A stretch of 64,000 nt of DNA from Gordionus sp. m RMFG-2023 (lineage: Eukaryota > Nematomorpha > Gordioida > Chordodea > Parachordodidae), in contig NC_088776.1 in assembly GCF_954871325.1 (NCBI RefSeq), positions 57,019,301 through 57,083,300 on the forward strand, written 5' to 3'. Position numbers and translations under genes: made by a program. The notes below the pieces were generated by a model that did no database searches, was not told the DNA's origin, and was given only the letters and a program-made list of their open reading frames with translations. Of the stretch, positions 12,327 through 23,444 are shown in pieces. How positions within the stretch are numbered: the stretch's first letter is position 1; each line of letters starts with the position of its first letter.

Positions 12327-12339
12327 AAAAAAAACTTGA

Positions 12340-12436
12340 AAGTTTTTATGCTCCTTACCAGGATTGAACCTGCGTCCTTGTTCGTACTTCTATTTCCAAG
12401 CATACATTTAACCAATTAGGCCACAATCTTTACAAA
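12340..12436 (-). ncRNA. tRNA-like Pol III promoter sequence, possible SINE head
   Basis: On the minus strand TGGCCTAATTGG (about 12422-12411) fits an A box and GGTTCAATCC (about 12370-12361) fits a B box, about 40 bases apart. A T8 run follows about 25 bases after the B box (12334-12327), as a Pol III terminator would. It does not fold into a sound tRNA: the acceptor and anticodon arms fail to pair. It is therefore not called as a tRNA gene. It lies directly against the 5' end of the LINE at 9331-12326. Confidence 0.35.
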
Positions 12437-12544
12437 CCATTACATTAAGTTAAAAAATATTAATATATTTTCTCCAAGAATTTTAAGAGATGAGAAATTC
12501 TTTTAATTTTTAGTAATAAAAATAGTCAAAACACTACTTAAAAA

Positions 12545-12650
12545 TTTATAATTATAATTATCAAGTGCCGAATGATAAAGTGCCGCATTATAAAGTTTCG
12601 CATAATAAAGTGTCGCATGATAGAATTTAGGCGAATAATAATGATGTGGA
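12545..12650 (+). repeat. array of degenerate AAGTGCCGCATNATA repeats
   Basis: About five imperfect units of 14-16 bases carry the core AAAGTGCCGCAT or AAGTGTCGCATGATA. The same sequence in reverse orientation lies at 38040-38260, including the adjoining AAAAATTTATA stretch, so this is the end of a dispersed element. Bases 12437-12544 and 12651-12760 show nothing else. Confidence 0.5.
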
Positions 12651-12759
12651 ATATAAATAATATAATACCTTTGACATTTGCTATTAAATGTCGAATTAGC
12701 AATATTTTATTTGATATATTCATTAAAAGCAAATTAATTCCATATTTTATATTTATTTC

Positions 12760-15700
12760 TTACAAGTATCCGTGCATCCTACATATTACTTATCTGTTAC
12801 CCTCTTATATTTGTCACCTATCACTAATTAGCTAATCTTCCAAATACAATTTTTTTAAATTTTCATACTCACTTCTTGATTTTATTTAGTAAATGCTTTG
12901 AAGATATTTTAAATGCAGATTTTAAAGTTTTAAATAATTTCTTACAGAATATATATATTGATTTATGAAAAATGGACAATTTTACACTAAGAAGGCTTTT
13001 GTGAAGGCTATATCTAGTTCACTTTGCTTTTCAGATGATAAACTATCAATTTATTTTATCAAATGTTATGTTTGCTCCTGAGAATAATTAATTGATTCAG
13101 CTTATGCAAAAATATTTTTTAGTATTAATTATAAATATACCTTTTAGACAAGGTAATTAATTTAGAAATTTTGAATAATCTTAATATCAAAATAGGAAAT
13201 GAATTATAATTAATTTAGACTAGTATTATGTTCCAAAATTTTATAATAAAAATTAAGAAATTTAGGTTCGACTAAAGTTAATTGTTATCACCTTAAAATG
13301 TCTGCTAGCCTATTTATAATCACTTGATCTGTTAGGTTACCAATAAATTTATTTGCCTAATTCCTATCTTCCACCTTTTAATTAAGCAATAACCCTATCT
13401 TATCACTATGGCTCTAACCTTTAATCCTATTCTTTATCGTTAAGCTATTACAAAATATTTTAACAAAATATATTTCTGCTAATTAAAAAATTTTCTTCAG
13501 TTCATATTTACTTAAATTGACTATTATTATATTATCGAGAATGATTGTGAATTAACACATATATAGACTATATATATATACAAATATTTAAAAACAAAGC
13601 ACTGTAATTTATTACCAAGCACATAAATATTTTAGTAAAATATGAAAAAAATGATTATTTAATCAAATAGCATATAATGAAAATTGCGAAAAATTTAAGG
13701 TAAATTTACGTGTTATATCAATTAAAATATTAACAAAAATCAATTTCCGAAAATAATTTAATTGTGAGACATAATTTATATTTCAATGCGACATAAACAA
13801 TATTATGTTTTTATCTAATGTATAAATATATTTGTTTTATTATATAAATATCAGAAATGATCATAAGCAGGCTACTTTTTATATGCAATTTGTAAGAATG
13901 GAAGATATATTAATATTTCCACCTATAAAAGTGTATTGATAATAATTGTTTCTGGGTAAGCTCCAAGATAAACTGTATACGATATGATTTAAATATATGT
14001 CTATAATTGTAATGTTTGCATGTTTCTTTTTTACTGATACCAAATTATCGCTAATAAATATTGTAATCTATGAATAATATTTTAAAAACAATATATTCTT
14101 AAAAAAATATTTATTCACTTTTAGCTTTTCTTAACTTTCCTTCCCAAATCTTGTTGTCAGAAAAAAATTATGACTCACATTTGTGTTCCTAAATTGAATA
14201 CATTTGTATGGCCTGCCACTCTTTAACGATAACATACATATCACAATCGTTGAACCATTGCTATTCAATTGGAATTCGACCTAAGATAAAGTTATTAAAA
14301 CGTTGAGTAATGACTATTCACTTTAGCTTCAATTTTTAATTTTTGATTGAATTCATATAAATTCATTAGGTTCGACAATTCAAAACTTTCAAATATCCAC
14401 AAAGTTTTGTAAATGGTGTTGTTTATTGAATATGTATTTATATACCCATCACCCCCTTGGATATAGGATATTATCGAATTATTCTCTTTATGTAGATAGA
14501 GTTCAGAGTATCTTTTTTATTTATAATAAAAAAAATAAATTTTATTATTAAAAATAATATGAATTGTTTTAGGAAAAGAAATATATGGTAAGTTAAAAAA
14601 AATATGGATGAGTAAATTTTATAATAAATATTTAAACGAGAAACAATGGGAATAAATGTTTGGTTTATGGAAAAGATTAAATGTGAAGGCAATGATAAAA
14701 ATGGAGATCGCGATCTAATAAATTTAATATTTTTTTTAATAATTGAGTAAAAGTACATTAACCATAACATACCCCAAGTGGTAAAATGAGTATCCTTTAT
14801 GATAATCAATATTTCTATTCATTTATTTTAATAGTTAAAACCTTTACATTCTATAAATTATTCATATAAAAATAATAAAAGATCTCACTCTATTCTCCCA
14901 TCTGTATTATATACATTGAATACGCCAGGATAATGTATCAATAAGCATAAATCGTTAAAATCAACATCTAAAGTTATAAAATAATAAAATATTAACTTAA
15001 AATTTTTTTTATGGGATATATCTTGATATATTTCTATATGCTAGAAATTCTACTTATGATTATAAATTATGTTTTTTTTCAAATTATATAAAACTCACAA
15101 TTCGGTCGATTTTTCAATATTCAAAAATTACATGTTTGTATATTTTTATTCTTAGAACATTGATATTTAATATAAGTAATATAAAAATTGAAGACAAATA
15201 TCATGCTTTCTAAATTTTTGACATTTCATGGTTTAAAAAGGTATGATTTCCTGAAAGATTTATTATAAAATTGATTTAAATATTAATATCCACCTTAAGA
15301 AACACGCTCTAACAATATTGTATATTTATTTATTAATTTATATATTAATTTTAAATTTTCAAGTTCATAATTTTATAAATTTAGATGTATTTATCTCTTC
15401 CTAATGTGAGTTTTGGAATTCGTTTTAAGTTATCGCTATATAAAACTCAAGTTTTACAATTTAGCATGTTTTGTAATATATGCAGTGTTTAAGCTACATA
15501 GTGATATTATTCGGTTAAATGTGGTCATACAACTGGTTATTTAAATAACTAATGTAGGGCTAATACGATTATATATTTATGAGATTAATGTTATTATATA
15601 TGTATAATTAATAAATGTAAACCTCTTTGAGCAGGTATAGTTCTAATATAAGCGAAGATGCATATGAATCGAATTAGTTTCATTTTAAAATATTTTGATT

Positions 15701-17221
15701 TACCGTTTTAATTTATAATTATATAAAAGAGATCATTAATTTAATAATTTAAAATATTCATGCCTAATTTTTCTGCTAATGCTTGCAAAATATTTCTTAT
15801 TTAAATCTGTAAAATATCTGTATATCTATATAAATTATAAAAGTCATTTACCTATAACAAATAAACAATTTTTTCCCCGACCTTCCTCAGGTTAAAAACC
15901 CCTCTGCATTAAATCAAGATAATTTATTTAAAAAAAAAATCATTGAATATATTTTTAAAAATTAGCTTTAAATAATAATTTTCTTTATTAATTCAGTTAA
16001 TAGAAATATATAAATCAGAATAAAGGAAAGATACAACCCCCCCCCCCCCCCTTCTTTAAATTTTTTAAAAATAACCCTTCTTTCTATTTAAAAAAAAATG
16101 AGTTTTTATCCCACGAAAATCATCAGCTTACCAAATATTTAAATTTTTTTCCAAGTAATTAATATTATTTAAAACTATAAAAGTGCTTTATTAATTTAAA
16201 TTAAATTTATTTTTTTAAATAGATTTATAATTACTAATTCATTTTTTTTTGTTACTAATTTTATCAAACTCTTTTTCATATTTTAAATTTCATCCTTGTT
16301 GAGTAATGTTAAGGTAGGCAGGGAATTGTGCAATAAATGGAATTTTATTTATATTAAAAATATTCAAAATTTACAATCCTTTTTTTGGTTTAATAAAATA
16401 TCTATATATATATTTTTTTTAAATTAATTGAGTTAATTATTTAATATATTAATAGAAAATATTTGATAGAATACCATAAATGAATGAAATAAATTACAAT
16501 TTATGCTATACATCACCTTAGTATAAATTAAATAATTTTATATATAAATCCAAATTTAACAAGTAATAAGCTGCTTCAACATCTAATTCCATAATATAAT
16601 ATTAATGCAATCCATTTTATTTAATAAAATTAATTTAAATGGCTTTTACTTTTTGACATCATTGAAGATTTGGTTTCCCCTCTTCCATTTATCCATCTTA
16701 TCTAAACTCTTAATTTTTTTTTCTATATTATTTTCAGCCCTACCCTGGTACTCCCATACCCCCATGTCTATTTACAATGATTGTTTTTATGGGTACTACG
16801 TTTAAACTTCATAGTTTATTTTCTTATCCTATCCTTGGCTATTATTCTCAGCATTTTCATCTCCATTATCGGTAAACTTCTTAAGTCTGACGTTTATTAT
16901 TTTTATTGACTAAATTTTGACAAGAAGTAATTAAAATTAATAAAAATGTTCAATCACATTAAAAATACAACCAAATGTTTATAAATTTTTTAAAATATTT
17001 ATCTTTAAATTTAAAATAATAATTTAAAGAACCATTTCTTAAATAAAATACTTGTTCTATAAAGCTATAATAAATATCAATTTTTTCATTTTAAAGATTA
17101 AAGATTAAAGGCTGTTATGTTTATGATTAAATATCGCGAACTGTCATTGAATAAGACAAGACACTTAATAAAAGAATTATTCATTAATATTCTCATATTT
17201 TTGTCATGCAAGTATTAAAAT
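12760..17221 (+). repeat. long repeat unit, copy B
   Basis: The modules run in the common order: CACTAATTAGCTAATC (about 12821), GATAAACTATCAATTTATTT (13035), a short CCTTCC tract (14135), CATCACCCCCTTGG (14448), CAGGATAATGTATCAATAAG (14928), TGAAGACAAATATCATGC (15190), AAACCTCTTTGAGCAGG (15620), a 15-C run at 16037-16051, and the final ATATCGCGAACTGT module ending at 17221. The unit embeds an old RTE-LINE fragment at 16600-16880 and no other coding signal. It is the least interrupted copy. Confidence 0.65.
16600..16880 (-). mobile_element. old RTE-like LINE 3' fragment inside copy B
   Basis: The minus strand matches the last few hundred bases of the two near-complete LINEs: the phrase around CATTGAAGATTTGG, then ACTCCCATACCCCC..GTCTATTTA and GGGTACTACGTTTAAACTT. 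It is heavily decayed. The homologous fragment sits at the same relative place in copies C (29165-29365) and E (48985-49165), so it was part of the unit before the unit multiplied. Confidence 0.6.
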
Positions 17222-17357
17222 TAGAGATCTGGGATAATTATGCCTGGCTCGAACGGGCTTTGGGCCAGGACGGGTCTATTTTTTAAGAAAAATTTGGAAT
17301 CTCATTGTTCGAGCCTAATATTTTTTAGAAATATTTAGCCCGGGTCCGGTCGGGCTT
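17222..17357 (+). mobile_element. left end of a hAT, same insertion as at 1707
   Basis: It begins TAGAGATCTGGG directly after ATTAAAAT (17214-17221) and continues with the GCCTGG/GGGCCAGGACGGG subterminal sequence seen in the element at 1707. The same target sequence in the same unit position means one insertion copied along with the unit. The element is cut off by the GC-richer island that follows. Confidence 0.6.
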
Positions 17358-17369
17358 TTGTGGCAAATA

Positions 17370-17830
17370 ACTTGCACCAGGGTTCATGTGCGTAGACGTA
17401 GCGAAAGTATCTTCCTTTATTGTTACGAATTTGAAGATGGTCGAACCTGTCTGAACCCCCGTCTGCCAATCGCCTCAGTGAAGGGAGACTTAGGAGAACC
17501 CGCCGCGAGCTTGGCCTCCGCTATGAGTGGGCTCTCCGCTAAATTTCTGCATGGAATCTATTGTTATAAACATTGACAATACCATTGAGGATGTTGTTAA
17601 TGGGTGGAATGACCGTGGATCCTGCTTGGAGCGCACCAAAATTATTGTCAACTGCAGAAAGCGAGCCTCTAGAGAGTCAATGGTAGACGTTACTCTTCTC
17701 CCAGACTGATCCGAAGAAGCCCAAGATGGAGGAGTTGCCAATCCTCTATTCCTGGATTCCCGAACCTTTTTACAAAATGGTCACCACATCAGACGAAAAT
17801 TTAGGTTGGTGACTGACTATGCTTGATTTT
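17370..17830 (-). other. GC-richer coding-like island, unidentified (copy 1)
   Basis: Base composition jumps well above its surroundings. The stretch matches 42540-42960 closely, with shared landmarks AGCTTGGCCTCCGC, GTTAATGGGTGGAATGACCG and GCCAATCCTCTATTCCTGGA. Minus-strand frames contain IDSLE and AGSTVIPPINNIL, shared by both copies, which suggests decayed protein-coding sequence on that strand. I do not recognise the family. It may be part of a retroelement, in which case it is a broken fossil. Confidence 0.4.
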
Positions 17831-18344
17831 GTTAAATATAAAGGTAATTTTCTAGAGGAGTTAAATACAAAAATAATATCTTGCCAAAAAATTAATATTA
17901 AGGGCTTAGAAAGGATTATATTTTTTCATGGAAACATGCTAATGAAAAATTTTAATTTTGACAGGTCAAAAGTTACTTTTAAATTTTTTACATTTTTATC
18001 AATAATTTTTTTATAAATATTATTAGATTATATACTTTAAATGATAAAGTAATCTCAATTTTATCATATTTTTAAAATATTGAATCGTAATTTATTATCT
18101 TGAAATTAAATCAAAAGATACAACTTTATTTATAAGAACCCTAGAAGCCACGAGTTTATATAGGGTTACGAATAACAATATAAGAATATGATTGACTCCT
18201 TTTTTTGTGAATTATGTGAGAGATTTAAATGAGAAGAAAATTTTTTGGGTAATATAGATAAAGCTGGTAAATTTAACATACTTGAAAATTTATTTCCATT
18301 TAATCCTATCTTTCTCCCAATATCCTATCTTCAGTCACTCCCTA
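17831..18344. other. AT-rich stretch without a recognisable gene
   Basis: A 65-codon plus-strand frame (17819-18016) exists but has low-complexity F/I/K/N content and no family resemblance. Nothing else was seen. Confidence 0.4.
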
Positions 18345-19720
18345 AATCCTACTCAGCCTCATCGTGGCGGGGTTGTAAAAAGCTTGCGACAAAATTTTCT
18401 AATGATTACAACAAAGCATAGACTGCGGCCCAAAGTACCCCGTAGGCCTCCTCATCAAAAAGAAGGATGGGCTACCTGTTGGAACCACAATTTGTAAAAA
18501 TGAAATATATAACGGTTATAAACGACCTGATAATATGGGAAACAGAGCTATAAAGAAAGAGACGCGACACGGGGAGTTTGACGGGAAATGTGGGAAAAGT
18601 GGTCGATAAATTGCATAGAAGACATATATATGTGTTGCGTACAAGAGACCAGGAAAGGTAATAGCGCAAGAACAATTAGCAAGACAAGTGAAAATTATAA
18701 ATTTTTCTGGCAAGGAAGTAATGATAGTAAGGCTCGCGCTGGAGTATTGATTGCGGAGAAATGGGTGGACAAATTACCCAAAGTTAGAAACTAGATAACC
18801 AGATAATAATTATTACGATGATTTTTGATAGAAAGCTATGCAATATTATTTCGGCGCATGTTCCTCAGATTGGAAGAAGTGGGTTATAAAGGAATAGATG
18901 GAGGATTTAATTATGGCCATTCTGGAAGGGGAGAATAATCAGAAAGCTGGTAACTGATAAGTTGGGTAGTACCAAAAGTGCAGTTGATTATTTGTTAGTA
19001 AGGTGATAAGAGTTTATTAAAAAATGTGAAAGTGATACCGGGAGAGGAATGAATTAATCATCATCAACTAGTTTTTGGAGATCTCATTTTTAAAGTCGCC
19101 AGGATCACTAAAAAAAGTTTGTGCCAAGGCTGAAGGTTTGAAAATTGAAGGAGGAGAGTACTAGACGTCAATTTAATATGACATTGGCGACACAAGCTTG
19201 TGGAGTAAAGACATTTGGGAAGCCAAGAAGAAAGCCTGGGTGAGGACAACTGAGGAGGTATGGTGGTGAACAAAATGGCATCCTTGATATGAGGAGATAT
19301 GGTGGTGAATTAGGAGGTAGCAAGACTGTGGGAAAGATAAGGAGGTGTTTCAAAGAATGGTATGATAGTAAAGAAAATAGTGATAACGATATTTATAAGG
19401 TGGCGAAAATAAATGCCTAGAAATTAATAGCGAAAGCTCAAGAAGAATAAGGGCAGGAGTTTGCTAAAGAAATGAAATGCGCGGATGTAATGGGAAATGC
19501 GGTACAGATAGCAAAAAAGAGGCAGAATGTGATAGGTTTTAATTGTTTAAAAGATATGGAAGAAAAAATAGTGATTGATTTTAGTGGTATTAAGAACACG
19601 GAATGACTTTTGAACGAAGAAAATGAATGGGTTATTGATGTTAGTTGTGCAAAGGTAGACTATCCAGGGTGTAAATTTGGCAAGGGCGAAATAAAGAATA
19701 AGAGATTAATTATTTCTTAT
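18345..19720 (+). mobile_element. non-LTR retrotransposon fragment, endonuclease half only
   Basis: This is plus-strand decayed coding of an endonuclease and linker. It includes CCVQETRKGNSARTISK with FFWQGSNDSKARAGVLIAEK (18588-18794), RKLVTDKLGSTKSAVDYLLV at about 18935-19000 (catalytic-domain end), VKVIPGEE at about 19027, and LLNEENEW at about 19612, the linker just before the reverse transcriptase. The RT itself is absent. It belongs to the endonuclease-reverse transcriptase group related to, but different from, the RTE-like elements elsewhere here. Frameshifts and stops are numerous. Losing the 3' half is unusual, because reverse transcription normally truncates the 5' end. A later deletion or insertion is the likely cause. 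Confidence 0.7.
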
Positions 19721-19749
19721 AATTAGTTTCCTGATATTGCCTTTATTTT

Positions 19750-19860
19750 ATACAGAGACCTGCAGGCCGGGCTGGGTTGTATTTTTTTTTAAAAAATCCT
19801 GACCGGGGCGAAAAAATATTTTTTTAAAAAATCCCGGCCTGGCCGTGTAAAATATATATC
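19750..19860 (+). mobile_element. hAT-end-like GC-rich fragment
   Basis: TACAGAGACCTGCAGGCCGGG followed by paired GGCCGGG and CCCGGCC blocks resembles the subterminal regions of the hAT ends at 1707 and 17222. The two blocks can fold back on each other across a T/A-rich spacer. It is a short remnant. Confidence 0.4.
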
Positions 19861-20388
19861 TGATTTTATCATATTAATTCGAATTATCAGTAAAAAAAAA
19901 TATTGCCTTTTCCTGCAAAATATTTATTTTTAACAGACCTAATAAATCATTAAAACTAATAATACTCAGCGAGTTTGAACAGACCTATAAATCATTAAAA
20001 CTAATAATATTCAACAAGTTTGACTATACTTATATTGGATTTTTTAGCATATTTTATTTTCTTTATCCTTTAAATGCAGTTTAAAAACTTTCTTCATATT
20101 ACTCACAAGCTATTATGGGGTTAATTTTTGTGTTTATATCTTCCATTATTTTAATAAATATATTAGATATATATTCTCCTGAAATGGCTGCCTGTTTTAA
20201 TTGATTAATAGAATATGGGGCTTGGATTTGCTTAAATTTATAATGTATTCCTCTCATATATTTGCTAACCATTACTAATAGATTTCTATTGCCATATTTT
20301 TAATCTTACGACTGCTTCACAAATCTTAATGAATAAATGCCTTAAAGATATTTTAAATTCAGGTTTGGACTAATGGTCTCCCTCTAGC

Positions 20389-20622
20389 TTGGGGCTATAC
20401 CTGTGTCGATTTTGCCGCCAAGTCCAACCTCCCATCTGCCATCGAAAAGGGCGAAATCCTAAAAAAAACAAATATGCTTGCCTTACTAATACCGTGTTTA
20501 TCCCAATCGTTACCAATACCGTAGGCATGTTCGGAAGATGCTCTCAATTTCATCAAAACTATAGGAAAAAAATGAGGCAGATCTCAGGGGATCCCAATGA
20601 AGGATTTTACCTTCGTCAGTAG
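20389..20622 (+). other. small GC-richer insert with a 77-codon open frame, unidentified
   Basis: This stretch is less AT-rich than the surrounding repeat unit and has no counterpart in copies B, D or E, so it looks inserted. The frame starts MGLYLCRFCRQ, has a CRFC-type Cys pair, and ends just before 20622. I do not recognise a family. The frame may be a chance product. Confidence 0.2.
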
Positions 20623-23444
20623 ATTTCTCTGGAAATCTGTCGGTCCAATGTTTTAAGCATTCACTCTTCTCTAGGGTGATTTGTACCCTTTTTTTTAAAT
20701 TTTATTATTTTTTTTATCTCATTTCTCTTTTATACATACACATTTTTTAATTCATTTTTAATATATTATTAGTTATTTATATATATATTTTTTTAATTAT
20801 AATTCGTAAAATGAAAAATTTGTGAAAATTTGTTATTTAAATAAAGTATCTCATATCACTAAAAAAAAGAAAAAAATAGAAGGTTTTATTGATTGAAATA
20901 ATTTCTTCCAGTATATTGAGTTTAGTGATTACCACTGGGACTGCTATTAAATATCTGGTTTAGTTTGCTCATAAGATAAAATATCAATTTATTTGTTTTT
21001 TGTGTATTGTTTTCTTGGAAATAATTAATTGATTCAGCTAATATTCATTACAAAAATTATCTCTAAAATTTCTTATATTATATATATATTTCATCTATAT
21101 TAATTATAACTATACTTTCCAGGCTTAGTATAATTAATTTAGATATTTTATAAAATTTTAATATCAAAAATGCTAATGTTAATTAATTTAGACGAGTATA
21201 ATGTCGTAATTTTATAATAAATATTAAGAAATGTAGGTGTAAATCTAATAAATTATGTATACTAGTCTGTTTGATACACATGAATATCAGATCCATTACC
21301 AAAAATAAATAAATTATACCTAATAGATATCTCCCAACTTTGAAAGTATGTAAAAAGTATCGTAGAAAGAATATATTTATTCACTCTAATCAGCAAAAAA
21401 TTGACACAAAAAGAATCGTAATATATTAACAAAAAAATATACTAACTTATCAATTTATAAAATAATTTTTTTTAAATTTCAAAACTGTAATAATGAATTA
21501 AAAATATATCTCGAAAATATATATTTTAATAATTATTATTTTTTTCTTTACATTTAATAATAATAATTACAAAATTAAATGGGAATACACGCTTTTAATA
21601 CATAACATACTAGGACACCAACCTTAATAACTACTAACCATATCTTAACTTTCCCTAACCTTTAATCCTACTACTTATTCATACATTAGTTGTTACAAAT
21701 AATTATAACTTAAAATATATTTCTTCTAATTAAAATCTTTCAGATCCATTGCCTGAGTTAAGCTATTATTATATTATCAGAAATATTAAGAATTAACCTA
21801 TATATGCAAAAACAAAACACATTTATAATTTATCAACCGAAAAAATATTAAAATATAAAATAATCACAATTATTTAATCAAATAGCACATTATAAAAATT
21901 GGAAAAAATATAGAAAAAATTTCCTCTATGTTTACTCTTAAATACATTTTTGTAAAAATAAAATATTTCAAATTTATAAATCGTTTTTGGAAAATAATTT
22001 AAGATAATCATATACCAATGCGACATAAATAATAATATGATTTTATATAATGCATATTAATATTTGTTTATTATATATAACAGAAATGATCAGGAGATAT
22101 TTTCAAGTGCAAATTTTGAGAATGTAAGATATATACTTTCACTTACAAAATTGTGTATGTAGGATATTATTGAATTATTCTCTTTATAAAGATAGAGTTG
22201 AGAAAATCTTTTTTTTTAAAATATACATTCATAATAAAAATAAATTTATATATAATAATTTTTATCATCAAAAATAAATATTTTAGGAATGCAAATATAA
22301 TAGAAAGAACAAAAAATTTGGAAATATAATTTGAATATAATTTGGAAATATGATATGGAAATATAATTTTGAAATAAACATTTACACAAAAAAAAATGAG
22401 GGCAATGATAAAAAAATGAGATCACGATTAGTTATAATGCTGGCATCCTTGAAGTGGAAGCCATTATAGTTTGGTAGTAAACTTACCTAAAGTTAATAGA
22501 TATTTTATCAGATCCCTTTAATATTTAAATATCTGCCGATACTATATCTAATATATGTTTACAAACTCTATCCATATATTATAATTTATCTTAATGAGAT
22601 CAGAATGATTCAAATTATTTCTTCATTTTGTAGGGTCATTATAATTTTTAGGAAAAATATCTAAATTTTGGAAAGAGTGTAGAAAATGTAAAATAAGAAT
22701 GGATTGAGGCTGCAGTGGAAATAAAATGATTGCATTTATAAATATTAAAAAAATATTTGAGGAAAGATATTAAACTGACAAATCAAAGCATTTATAAGAG
22801 GATTTCATATGTTGTATGAAATTTGTGCTTTAAAAAAATCTTATTTAATTTGATTTTTATTATATTTAAAAACTGTTATAAAAAATGTCGCAATATTTGA
22901 GTATTAGGAGTGGACATTATATGAGAGGCTAGTATGGTCATTATATACAATAAAAAAAAACTCTACCAATAGACAACGCCATTTTTGTAACTAACTCAAT
23001 TTACCCACTCTAAAATTAATAAATTTTTAACTCCAAATTTTATTGATTAAATATATTAAAAAAATCTAAAAGTCAAAAAAGTCATCATCATCATAATTAA
23101 AAAATCTAGTACCTTTTATACTCCTTTGACAAAGAGATTACACTTGATTATAAAATTAGGCGACTATTAATAAATTTGATAAATATTAAACAAAATAATT
23201 TTTAAAAATAAATAATTTTAAATAATATGACAACTAGGGCTGGCCGACTTACAATTTTTCAAAAACCATAAGTCTTTAAAATACTATGAGATATGAGATA
23301 ACCAAAATTATATATCAAATTATTTTAATATTTAACAATTTTTTTCTTATAATTGATTACAGTTTAACTTTAAACATAACAAGTCCAATATAAACTCTTC
23401 TATAAATAATCAATATTTTTATTCCATAATATTAACAATTTATA

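Noticed and set aside
10338-12367. Plus-strand open frames over the minus-strand LINE (for example 11915-12367).
   Set aside because: They are antisense shadows of the endonuclease coding. The plus-strand translation has no family resemblance, while the minus strand matches copy 2.
12340-12436. A genuine tRNA gene.
   Set aside because: A and B boxes fit, but acceptor, D and anticodon arms do not pair, and the anticodon loop lacks the normal form.
16037-16051. Run of 15 C as a functional signal.
   Set aside because: Homologous units show shorter mixed C/T runs at the same place, so it is ordinary homopolymer growth.
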